In this document: positions 23,191 to 35,495 of the stretch, piece after piece
How the letters are laid out: each line of letters begins with the position of its first letter
Numbering within the stretch: the stretch's first letter is position 1
Assembly: GCA_932521035.1 (NCBI GenBank)
Contig: OW051492.1
Location: 6,882,001-6,946,000, forward strand
Direction: 5' to 3'
Length of the DNA stretch: 64,000 bases
Origin: Oscheius dolichura
Lineage: Eukaryota; Nematoda; Chromadorea; Rhabditida; Rhabditidae
Position numbers and translations under genes: made by a program
Notes under the pieces: generated by a model
What the model was told of the DNA's origin: nothing
What the model saw: the letters and a program-made list of their open reading frames with translations, nothing else
The model's database searches: none

Positions 23191-24234
23191 TTATTCGACG
23201 AGCTTCCGATGATGGCCCATAAGTCCCTTGAAATATTTGACGGTTTTCACCTGAAACGATCCCTTTTTTTACTTTCCCCATTTTCCCACTTTGAGTTCCA
23301 AAGTTGCGTCTTCGTCGGCCACGAACATAGCCAGCGGGTGGTTCTGGAAGGCGCTGACCGTCCACATGTGTGAGATTCCTCTTTCAATAGCCTTAGAAAT
23401 TTTATTTTTAGCTTACACCCTGGGAAAACTTGCCATGTGCAGAGCCAAGGCCTTGTGAGCTCCGGTGATAAGGATCATGACCTCTTTGGCGTCCATAACC
23501 GTCTGGACCCCGACGGTGAGTGCCTGTGTCGGCACTTGGGACAAGTCGCCTCCGAAGAAACGAGCATTGGCCTAAGCAACTACATCTTTCTTCCTCATTA
23601 AATAGTTGACCTGGATGGTGTCCTGGTTGAGTGTCTTCAGACGAGTTCTAGAGGCGAGCGAACTTCCCGGCTCATTGAAGGCAATGTGTCCGTCGGGTCC
23701 GATGCCTACAAGACTTTTCACCTCCACCAGGGCCTACGCCAACCTCCGATGAAAAGGTCAATACCGCCCGCTTCCACTATGGCCTTTTCATAAGAAGTGC
23801 ACTCTTCGAGGAGGTCCGGTGCGTTCCCGTCCAAAATGTGCACATTTTCTGGCTTGATATCAATGTGACGGAAGAAATTGGAGAACATAAATGAGTGGTA
23901 TGACTCGGGATGCTCTCGAGGCAGCGCTCAAAAGTGGAATTTAACAGGGCACACAATGTTCTTACCGACGTATTCGTCCATGTTGAAGGTAACCACGAAC
24001 TCAAAAGAGACCAGACCTTTCTTGTGGAATTCTATGAGTTTCTTATACATGCCCAATGGGGTGGACCCTGTGTTGGGTATATATCCATCGATTTTCAATT
24101 GTTAGTTTACCTGTTGGTAGACCTAGAACAAAGTGACGATTTGTGCCGCATTTATGGTCATTTATCTTCTTCATGACATATTTAGCGGCAAAGTCTGCTA
24201 CAGAATCACTGTTCTCCTCGATGATTAGCTTCAT
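23191..24234 (-). CDS. GNPDA1: glucosamine-6-phosphate isomerase/deaminase (GNPDA, NagB family)
   Basis: Starts [20 protein letters not shown] and continues [78 protein letters not shown] and [14 protein letters not shown], the full NagB fold with the substrate-binding GLPTGSTP loop and the MDEY and [10 protein letters not shown] catalytic motifs. The last intron (GTGGGA..TTTCAG) leads to [23 protein letters not shown], slightly shorter than vertebrate proteins. It converts glucosamine-6-phosphate to fructose-6-phosphate and ammonia. TGTATTTAG lies 2 nt before the ATG (trans-splice type). NAA35 ends 310 nt upstream on the same strand. Confidence 0.95.
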
Positions 24235-24544
24235 TTCTAAATACAAAAAGTAGGAATCGAGGCAAGCAGGTAGTATATGGAATAGTCGCTATCTAATCGA
24301 GATTCGTATCCAATAGGTAACCAAGACGGTTGTGCGTGGTTGGTGCTTATCAATAGTCCGAACAAACAAACATGTGTTCAATTGGCGCATAATGCAAAAC
24401 CCCGTGGACACTAAAAGGTTAATAGGCAATTGAAACTTAAAGGTAAAGGAATTATATAGGGTTTTGTGGAACTCGAAAAGTATACTCAATTAGACAACCC
24501 TTTATTATTAACTATATGACATAACGTCTTTTCAGCAAAGAATC

Positions 24545-27225
24545 TTATATTTTAGCGAAACTCGCAAATTTCAAGGTTGGGAACTTATCCATAGGATGTG
24601 TAATGACCAGCTCTAGTTTCCTCTCCCAGTTGCTTTGATCTGCCATAAGTTGACACATTAGCATATTATATCGAATAATCTCATATAGTTTCCTAAATAG
24701 AAAAATGATACAAAACGATAATCGCTTACTCTTTTAGAGGGCTGTCGCATCTGTATTCTGTAAGCTTGGTTTCAGCATCTTTTAGGCAATTATGAGCTTC
24801 TTCCCATATACGATTAATTTCCCATTCATATAGCATCGCTGTTCTATAAAAACAAGCTTAGAAAAATGTTTCAAAAATGGTACTCTTCTTTCCAATTTTC
24901 AAATGCTTTGCCGGCATCTATATTATGCAACCATTTGTAAATGGCCGTTCTTATGTTATATACCTGATGCTCTGCATGTTCACCATACTCCAAGTCCTAT
25001 TAGCTGATCATAAAAATAATATAATACGTACTGGTAAATGTCCTAAACGTCTCAGCGCATAATTAAAGTAGATTACAGAAATACACATACTATGCTCAAA
25101 TTCGAAGAACTTCATCTCATTAGTTAAATTCCAATATCTCAAATGTATTATTTAATGCCGCAAGTACACCTACCTTTGTCTAAGTTTCTCATTAGCAAAG
25201 CGTTCTTCTTCCGTAATCTTCCTGTTCTTGTCAGCAAAGGCAGTTCTGCTACCGAATATAATTGCCGAACCCAATCCAGCGCTGGCTATACCCGATACTA
25301 TACGGTTGGTTGTTTTCTTTTTTGTTTTAACTATAGCTTCATTATAAAACCTGAAAATAATGATCAATTAGAGTAGCAGCGCACTGTACCAAAACATAGA
25401 ACCATATTCATGTGAATTTAAAAGATCAAGCGAGAATGTCAATTCAAAGAAGCGAGTTGATAGCTTCTCGATGTGTGATTGAACGATATCTCTGATCGAA
25501 ACATTGGGCTTTCTATTAAGCGACATGCCCCATTGCATATCGAGTTTATCTGATACATCTAACAAACTAATCCATTTTTCAATAAGAGAGGGAATGTTTT
25601 GGAGTTGACAAGACCAACCAAATCCTGAGAAAATAGTTAATTTACCAATAAAAACAGTATTTACCGTATAAATGAATCATACTTAAACAGCATTCTGTTG
25701 CTTCATCCATAAAACTTGGCAAAAGAGAACATTCCATAAGATGTCGGTACTCGTTAGGATCAGATAGCCCGCCAATCAGAGACTCTTTTAGTAACGGTTG
25801 TAGTGGGTATTGCCCAAGAACACGAAAATCATAGCTAGGCTTCAACAAAATCTATGCAATAGGGATATTATTAAGGGGGTGCTTTATACTTGGGTATATG
25901 CTCGGAAGAATGTCAGTCGATTAAGAAACTTAGGATTTTCACCATATGCACGCGTTTCACAACACTCCAAGAATGAAAAAAACGTTGGTTGTATTGTTCT
26001 TATACTATTGCTAATCCTGGAGATATTGCTGTTAATTTTAAAAAGACGACCTACACACTGACTAGATCGCTCAAGTATTTGAAAGCGTCGTAAGGACTAA
26101 AAGAACGACAGGTTTTAGGAATAGAACCAGTTAGATGGCACATGTTGATTCCCGGGACAATAATATCTCTCCAAGCGTTACCTATTGCCAAGTTAATCTT
26201 ACCAACATGACTAACCTGCGCTACATCCAATAAGGGAAGTCTTCAAATCTTTTATAATCTTTCCAAGCAGCGGTAACAATATGTCTGCAAATTTGACCGC
26301 AAGTGATAGTTGTGGGCTAAGCGTTATTAGAGACAGCTGAAGTGAAATGATTTACCTAAAATAGGCGCTTTTCAACTTCAACGAGTGCAGCTCGAGAGGT
26401 GGGATAGTAACATCGAGCAGTTCAATAAACAAACGAATAAATAAGAGCCGCTCGCTAATGGCGCGGTAGCACTTCTCTTCTTCACTCTGTGAAAATATAA
26501 TTAATCTTATATAGTATATACCTTTGTAGATTGTAGCTTATTGGCTTTGCATAAGTATTCCCTTTCGAGGCTTTGAACCATTCTTTTAATGTCTAACCAC
26601 TCTCCTGCTGGCTTCATTGAAGAGGGAATGGCAAACGAGAACTCTCCCTGTTATTCCATCATAGTCTAGTATTTTTTTCTCACCGGTTCTACAACATTTG
26701 ATGCATCCATTATGGCTCGAGTTAGGGGGATAAGATAAGAGAAAGCCTTGCAAAAGACACCCAATGCTTTATCGGGTATGATTTTCGTAGGCTCATGCAG
26801 TAGGATATTAGTATATACAGTAGTTTCGCTTTGATCTCCCCATAGGTACGACACATAAAGAGCAAAGGTTTCGTCAATAATAGACAGTATGTGGTGGATT
26901 TTTAGATTATTGAAAAAGCCCTAAACGGAGGTAAATTTAAAAATATGCTAACCTTTTTGATGAGGGAATCAATTGATATATTGTGGTTACTGTTCTGGTG
27001 AACACTAACATCGTTTTTTCCATCCATCATTTCTATGCAATTCATTAAATCAGGCAGTTTAACGTCATCTGTGAGAACTATTTCATGGTTTTTCAAGTCT
27101 AATAAAATTTTAGAAAAAAAGATAGATGGCATACCAGAGCATTTACTAAAGAATTCATTCGTAACATCAAGACAATCACGGTGGACGGCATTATTCTTTT
27201 TTACTTTACTTGGTTTTTTTACCAT
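24545..27225 (-). CDS. NAA35: NAA35/MAK10, auxiliary subunit of the NatC N-terminal acetyltransferase
   Basis: Opens MVKKPSKVKKNNAVHRDCLD. Family blocks are LPDLMNCIEMMDGKNDVSV (human NAA35 has an AIEMMDPKMD core), SYLWGDQSETTVYTNILLHE, SERLLFIRLFIELL, QYPLQPLLKESLIGG and LLNSHEYGSMFWY (the SMHEYYYIYWYL motif). A basic KTKKKTTNR stretch parallels the lysine run in the vertebrate protein. It ends LKFASFAKI with TAA complement 24545-24547. NAA35 anchors the NatC complex (NAA30 catalytic, NAA38) to ribosomes. Conservation is modest outside these blocks. TTTCAG lies 2 nt before the ATG. Confidence 0.8.
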
Positions 27226-27446
27226 CTCTGAAACAAATAAAACATCAGAATTCGCAAAGCAATTTAGAAGGAGAGAAGCAAAATCAAAAACTCGGAGAAA
27301 AAGGCAACGACAAAAAGCTATCCCGGTGCTCGACCACGCCACACGACGCCCGGCATAACCAAAATTTTAAAAAATTGCCCCCGAATTTCAACAAGGCGTA
27401 AACTTTTTTTGTTTCATAGCAAATCTGCAAATCGAATATACAATTT

Positions 27447-27630
27447 ACAAGAAGGCTACGCCGCCTCAGAAACGCGGCCCCCCAGCCTATCAGCTTTTCC
27501 GTCTCTTCATTTTGATTTTTAAATTTCCGAAAATGTTTCACAAAGCTGCCCGAGCTAGTTACAAATGCAGCTCTAGTTTAAACGCGCGCGCGCACGGCGT
27601 GGGCGGTGACGGACAGACAGACAGACAGAC
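27447..27630. repeat. dispersed repeat, family 1, copy 2 (inverted)
   Basis: Reverse complement of the two blocks at 4591-4652 and 4761-4880: a CTATCAGCTTTTCCGTCTCT block, then GCGCGCGCGC and GGCGTGGGCGGTGACGGACA with a GACA run. It lies in the divergent gap between NAA35 and the SKP1-like gene, ending about 65 nt before the latter's ATG. Confidence 0.75.
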
Positions 27631-27696
27631 ACCCTGGCGTTTTGTATATTTAAGATTTGCTTTAGGTGCTCGTAGGAATCAGCAGTACATTTATAA

Positions 27697-28328
27697 ATGG
27701 TGGATTTCAAAGTATTATGCAATGGGGAAGAGGCATATCTTCCGAGGAAACTACTGAATAAGTTTCAAGTATTGAATCGGACTATCATGGTAATTTTATC
27801 ATTTGGAATAAAAGTTTTTGCAGGAAATTAGTCAGTCGGCGGAGAATATTGATTCTGTAATAATAGATCAGCCAATGGAAATTGATTGCTCTCCTGAGAT
27901 ATTTAGCCTAGTAAGTGCCACATTTTGCTAAACTGGTTCTGCGTTGTATAGCTGATTGATTGGCTTCGCCATCATGCAGATGACGACAGCTACTGGAATG
28001 GAGTAAAACTAGATGATGATCCCATGCTGGGTTCAGAAGTAGAGCCACTCACAGGCTGGGATAAAGCTTTTCTCGAAAAGTTAGAGCCTATCACCTATTA
28101 TACTTTTGTAATAGTAAGTTCACGATATTTAATTTAATATGTAACTTTAGGCCGCTATTGATCTTGAAGTTATCGGTCTAACAACAATGATCTGCCGCGA
28201 TATGGCCACCCGTATAATGGTAAGACTTCACACGGCTTGATGTACTGTAATAGGTTCCATCTGATATACTTCCCCAAAGTCTTCAAATTGAGGAGTGTAT
28301 TCATCTTCTTACAAATTCAGAAGCATGA
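27697..28328 (+). CDS. SKP1-related (SKR) protein, divergent
   Basis: Five exons with introns of 34-41 nt. ATG 27697 gives MVDFKVLCNGEEAYLPRKLL, a POZ-like start; then IDQPMEIDCSPEIFSLLIDW (SKP1 strand-helix with an LxxWL-like end). WDKAFLEKLEPITYYTFVIA and AIDLEVIGLTTMICRDMATR parallel the SKP1 segment WDQEFL..LF.LILAANYLDI.GL...C..VA. SKP1 links cullin 1 to F-box proteins; nematodes carry expanded skr families. The protein stops at IEECIHLLTNSEA, so the F-box-binding tail that ends in WC in canonical SKP1 is missing or replaced. This may change or remove F-box binding. Confidence 0.8.
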
Positions 28329-28652
28329 TACTCTCAGTACTAAAGCTAAGCACTTTTTGAAGTTAAATAAATTGTGATTACCTCTTTGAGAATAATATAA
28401 CAACCACACAGGCAGTTTTCTGATGCATATCGTTTTTCTGGCTTATAGACCACATCCTTTCTTCGTATCATCGCTGCAGTGTAATATTGAAACAGCTTTA
28501 AATCGATAATCTCAAATTTTATTTACTATGAAAGATGGTAGTAACAAATAGAGAGAAAAAAAACCAAATTAGTGAATTATTGCTCATAATGCAAGTGGAA
28601 GCATCCGCTATGTTAATACCCAAGAGGACCCACAAATAAAGGAGATATACGA
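28329..28652. other. intergenic, convergent 3' ends
   Basis: 324 nt AT-rich gap between the SKP1-like stop and the fucose-synthase stop; nothing recognised. Confidence 0.5.
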
Positions 28653-29949
<1,297 letters not shown>

Positions 29950-30566
29950 ATTCGTTTGAGAGCTTTGCTCGGCACCTAAACTCTATTGTCAAATCATGAA
30001 AAAAAAGGAATCCTGCAGCTCTTAGCGAAAGATGTAGACCTCTCTTCTTCTATACATACCCATTTATTAATGCAGCGTATAAAAGTGTGCTAGCGAGACG
30101 AAAAGCAAGAGAATGAAGAGAGCGCAAGATTGTAATCGGACAGAACCCGTCGATGCCCAAGGCGATAGCATTTGTGGATTTTCTCTTATCTAAAAGTAAA
30201 AAGACCACTTTTCAAAGCATAAAGTAAAAGGAATAACGGGCTGGCTATCTGTGGAAACAGCTCCGCTGCCACGTTATCGCCAATGCAATGCACACAAACG
30301 ATCGCGAGATTTTGAATGCGAGCGACATTTATCCGAAAGGAGACGGCAACGCGAAAAAAAGATGAAATAAAACCGGTCTAAAAGTTTATTTCACGGAAAC
30401 GGTGCCCATATCAGATAAGAATATCAGAAGAGTGCAAAGATGACCGTATAAACATAAATACACGCATGAAGTGATTGGTACCGATGGAAGAAGTACCTAA
30501 TTTAGACTTAATAATGAGCGAAATTAGATGGAATAGTGACATACAGCTAGTTAAGAGAAGAAAGTC
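29950..30566. other. intergenic between two minus-strand genes
   Basis: 617 nt holding the fucose-synthase 5' flank and the UBE2L3 3' flank; no RNA gene, repeat or open frame that I can support. Confidence 0.5.
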
Positions 30567-31227
30567 ACTCGGGCCGCTTTTCTGCGTTTTTCTTAGTAAA
30601 TTCTTCAGCGGCTTTGTTAAACTTTCTTCGATCTTTGCTGAATTCTTCCGCGAGGTCAGCACGAAGCGGATGGTCCGGCTCTGGTTCGTGAATTAAGGAG
30701 AGAAGAGCCATCATTACTGAAAAAGATAATTTCTTCTTTTAAATATTCAACATTACAACAATTGCTGTTATTTAATTGAAGATAAGCACCGAATAGTAAT
30801 ACACAAGCAGCTTACCTTGTTCGGTCCGAGTAGCAGGTTTCCAGTTTTCAGGAGACACAATAGGTAGGCACACCTGTATAAAGAAATATTGGTATATTTA
30901 AGAAAAAAACAAACATGGCCTTTTTCATCGATGTTCGGATGATAAATCTTGGTAGCAAATGTAATTTTCGGAGGCTTGAAGGGGTAGTCAGGAGGGAAGT
31001 CAACATTTACTTTAAAAGCTCCTTTATTGTAAGGTTCTTTATCCTGGAAGTATGTTTTAGCACCTTAGAATGTTTCAAACGATCATACTATTAAAAAAGC
31101 AACTTACAGGCATGAGAAGAATTGACCAATGAAGTAGATTGCTCTCGTCAACCTCCACGTTATTGTAGGCGGTAATTCCACAACTTTTTATGTCACCCAG
31201 CTCTTTTTGTAAGCGTCTTGAAGCCAT
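30567..31227 (-). CDS. UBE2L3: ubiquitin-conjugating enzyme E2 L3 type (UBC-18)
   Basis: [18 protein letters not shown], then [40 protein letters not shown] (HPN plus catalytic Cys), [29 protein letters not shown] and [20 protein letters not shown], ending EKRPE-stop at complement 30567-30569. A Pro-His pair follows Glu-Pro-Asp as in UBE2L3, an E2 that works only with HECT and RBR ligases such as Ariadne and Parkin. Length matches the 150-residue family. The ATG is immediately preceded by AATTTTAG, a trans-splice type acceptor. Confidence 0.96.
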
Positions 31228-31775
31228 CTAAAATTCTTCAATACAATACCATTTGTGTTTTAAAAAAATATCAGTTAAGATCTAACGTAAAGGAGAAAAT
31301 TAAACATATAAGACTACAACTAAATTCAACGGGAATAACAATCGATACTGTTGCGCTGGAAAAAATTTGCCATGACGACGACGAGCATACCAGATATTGG
31401 TGAAAACGCTACTTCACTTATTGCGTTATTGTCCTTATTACGCAATCTTGCCGCAACCGCACTACAGATCAAATACAAAAACATATATACATATCGTAAT
31501 TTACGAATGTAGATTTTGAAGATAGTTTCTACAAAAATTAACAGAAGTGACTTGATGATATATATAAGAGTAATTTGTTTATGTTAGTGAAAGAGTGGGA
31601 ATGAACCGGTGTGACTTGGTGACGGAAATCGCCTGAAATCAAAGATGTTTTCGGCAACCGTACTGGGTACTGGCTGCCGTGGAGAAAATGTGCTGCGTAC
31701 AAATGCAAAAATGGAGCGAGAATAAAATATTCAAGTTCGAGTCAAGTATTAGTTGAATATATAGTTCAGGATTAT
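31228..31775. promoter_or_regulatory. divergent promoter region, UBE2L3 / HELQ
   Basis: 548 nt between opposite starts. AT-rich flanks surround a locally GC-richer part (about 31600-31700). No open frame that I can support; presumed to hold both promoters. Confidence 0.4.
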
Positions 31776-34700
31776 ATGCAACTGACACCGCGCAGGTCTC
31801 CAAGGATAGCATCTATAAATGGTGGAGCATTACAGGCAACGCCAGCGAATCGAAAGAAGCAAAAATATATAGCACCATCAGGTTTGGCATCTGTTACAGT
31901 TTATATTCTCATCAGGTAGAGTTCTCAACTGTTCATCCTTAGCAGCAAATGAATACAAGTCACCTATCAGTACTGTTAGCTGTTTGTTGAATAAAAAGAG
32001 CATTTTAGATAGCATACGGAATACAAAAATTAATTTACAAAGCAGCAAAAGAAAATCTGATATTGCCATTACTCCTCTAAGAAAAGAAACAGGCCATGTA
32101 AGGCACAACTATTATGTACCAATTAGAATTGTGCAGATGCTTACAAACACGTGTAAACCGCCAACTTCGCCTTCGAATTTTCAGTTTTGTGGTCTTCCAG
32201 AACAAGTGAAGATAAAATATTGTGAAAAGAAAAAGATTACGGGTTTATACGGTAGGTCAGGCTTCTATTTTCGTAATTGCTTGATTTTAAGACTGGCAAA
32301 AAGACTGTCTGAGCAGTCACCAACTTCTAAGAGGTTCCAATTGTATTATATCTCTTCCCACCGGAGCTGGAAAAACCCTTATCGCCGAGGTTGTAACGTT
32401 TTTTTGTTCTTAAAAATAGAAACTGTTAAGATACTAATGTTACGAGAAGCAGTGTTGAATAAGCGATCTTCTATATTAGTACTTCCATATGTAGCAGTAG
32501 TACAAGAAAAGGTGAGCATAGCTTTGACGCACATATAAATTTAATTCACGCCTTATAGATTAATTCTTTAGCATTTTTTGAAGAAGAGTTTGACATTAAA
32601 ATCGAGGAGTATGCTGCTTCAAAAGGAAGGATTCCTCCTATAAAACGACGAAAAGGTTCATCAATCTATGTAGCTACGATAGAAAAGGTTTTACATTATT
32701 TTTTTCTACTAAAATAAACAGGCTAACATGATAGTCAACTCTTTAATAGAAACTGAAAGAATGGATTCAATTGGATTACTTGTAATAGATGAGGTACAGT
32801 TGTAATTTTATTTGTGCATAAAAAAGTACAGCTGCATATGATTGGTGATGGCTCTCGTGGCGCTATACTTGAGCAGCAACTGATAAAATTTCAGCGTAGA
32901 GGTTTTTAAAGAGTAGTTTACATGGTTTTTAATTTTATTTTAGGAACAGGCCAAATTGTGGGAATCTCGGCAACACTTTCAAATATGGCAGAAATGGCCC
33001 AATTTCTTGGTGCTTTTGTGTACTCTACAAATTTCAGACCTGTATTATCACATTTTCTTCTTCGAAAAAAATTTCTTAAAGATTGAACTCGTTGAATTCG
33101 TAAAATTGGATAATAGTATTTATAAAGTGATCGAAGGAAAACTGGTTTTCGAAGCGGATTTACCAGTCAATGTAAAGCAATTTTATTCTAATTCTTCATT
33201 CTTGTAGAAATTAAGTAATATGGACCCCGATGGCGTTATATACCTGCTTCATAATATTGTCCCTAATCATTCTGTTATCATATTTTGCCCTACCAAAAAG
33301 AATTGTGAAAACGTGGCGAAAATGATTGCTCGCTGTGCGCCAAAGTGAGATAGTACTTCGCTTATAGTTTTGTTTTCAGGGCTTTTCGTGAACGGAATAC
33401 AGAAGAAAAAGAAAAGCTAATCGCTGTAATTAAGGAAGATGGTGACGGCAATGTGAATGTTTTCATTGTTTTTAGGTTTGATATCCATGTTTAGATTGAT
33501 GATGGTTTGGAAGCGTGTATTAAGTCAGGTATAGCGTATCACCACTCCGGCTTAACTCACGATGAACGGAAGCATATAGAAGCAGCTTATTCGGTATGCT
33601 ATAGTAATTATTTGCTTCTGTAATATAATCTAGGTTTTTAGGAAGGAATTTTGTTCGTAATTTGTGCCACATCAACATTAGCAGCAGGGGTTAATCTCCC
33701 AGCTAGAAGGGTTATTATTAAAGCTCCGGTAGTTGGGATCAATCCATTGGGTAAAGCTCAATATTTGCAAATGATTGGAAGGGCTGGTAGACCAGGTTTT
33801 GATAGTCAAGGCGATAGCGTAACAATTATCAGAAAAGGGCAGGAAGAGAAACAGGTATTTTTTTTTTGTTCAAGTATCTTCTAGTTTCGTGAAATGTTGA
33901 GTTCGCCCATTATATCGTGTACAAGTTCTTTATTTACTTCGGAAACCTTGATGTCATTCATCCTTGATATTGTGGTCCTCAAGGTATGATTATTACGACA
34001 ACATTCAAAATCAGCAGATGGCAAAAAATGTTACCGAGATTATGGAAGTTATGAGATGCTCGCTGCTAATGTCACAACATGGATTTCCAGAAGTTCACAC
34101 AGCTGTAAAAGCCAGTGTTGACGAATTATTGAAACAAAAAATGTTGTTTATGGATGAAAACGTAGTGGGCCTAAAATTGTCACTGCTTCAATAATGTTTT
34201 AGGACTGTTTAAGCTCTACTCTTCTTGGAAATAGTACCTATGATGCCAATATAGATCCAAAAGAAGCGACAGAATTGGAAACAGGCTTACTCGAATCATT
34301 GAACCAAGTAAGTAATAAGAAAGTCATGCTATTATAATTAAGGGTATAATATTTTCATCGCACTTCCACCTTCTCTATACCATTGCCCCATTAGATGTAA
34401 CTTGCGAAATAAATTGGGATTTATTCCTTGATGAAGTTGGTTTATTTTATTTTAACAGTTACCAAAATTCTTTAGTACAAAATACTTCATGAAAGTGAGA
34501 AAAATCTTTTAAACACGTTCGGCCTTCCTGAAGCGAGGATATTGAAAGGAATTAGTTTGCGAAAACGCTTGGTATAACATTTTTGGATAATCTGTATTAC
34601 TCTTCAAGAATGCTGGAGAAACTATAATGCGGCTTTATATAGCGCTTATGCTTAAAAAGATATGGAATCAAGAGCAACATCACATCGTAGCGCAAACATT

Positions 34701-35227
34701 TAACGTTGATCGGGGGTGGCTTCAATCTGTTCTACAGAGCTCTATAGGAAGAGCGTCGGCTATTGCTAGGTTTTCAAATGTGCTCTTCATTTGGTTCACA
34801 TTGAAGATTATTATTTAGAAGCAAGCGAGCCTCTGGCCTTTCAGGCTGCTTTTGCCTGAACTCGTTCAACGGTTATCTGACTGCACTCGAGTTGAGCTTA
34901 TACCATTAATGTCTATCGACGGCGTGAAACGCGGTAGAGCTCACCAATTATATACTGCCGGATATAAGACAGTAGGATCTGTACATCTTTTTTTTGTAAA
35001 TCTCAGTTTTATTTTACAGATAGCAAATGCTAATTATGAAGATCTTCTGAGTAAAATAAACAATTTGAGGAAATTTCAAGCTATTAAAATAGTAAATAAT
35101 GCACGTGTAAGTTATGGTCATGTCAAATATATAAATTTCAAACTAGGCCCTCATAAGAGATCAACTTGATGAAAAAATGGAAGAGATTGAAGCTATGGGA
35201 ATCGACGTGACGGGTTTACCTCTTTAA
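31776..35227 (+). CDS. HELQ: HELQ, superfamily 2 DNA helicase of interstrand-crosslink repair
   Basis: Ski2-like/Hel308 helicase over about 17 exons. A basic N-terminus [17 protein letters not shown] leads to Walker [12 protein letters not shown] (about 32355), YVATIEK, the [19 protein letters not shown] motif II split by an intron, [20 protein letters not shown] (III), [20 protein letters not shown] (IV), [39 protein letters not shown] (V) and [18 protein letters not shown] (VI). Then come the winged-helix and ratchet domains and a helix-hairpin-helix tail ending [20 protein letters not shown] with GDGSRG separates HELQ from DEAD/DEAH helicases, and no polymerase domain follows, so it is HELQ, not POLQ. 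It acts on stalled forks and crosslinks. Confidence 0.93.
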
Positions 35228-35495
35228 AAATATAATTATTAGATTTTTTTAACCTTTATGTTTTTATATGTAAGAAGATAAATTGTTTTAAATATTAAGC
35301 AATGTTCTTCGTTTTGTAGCCCCTGAACACCCCATGTTCGTCTTTTGATATTCAACAAATGACCTGACTGTCCTCTTTCGGCTTCCCTCGTACGTGTAGC
35401 TGTCCTACACCAGACCACCTGACGTCCTCCACCAGTCGCGTGTCAGCACGTGACACCACTGTTGCTCGGCCGGCCCAGTTATCCCAACTTCCTAA

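Noticed and set aside
31776..35227. Assignment to DNA polymerase theta instead of HELQ.
   Set aside because: The helicase is followed by a helix-hairpin-helix end and a stop, with no family A polymerase motifs.
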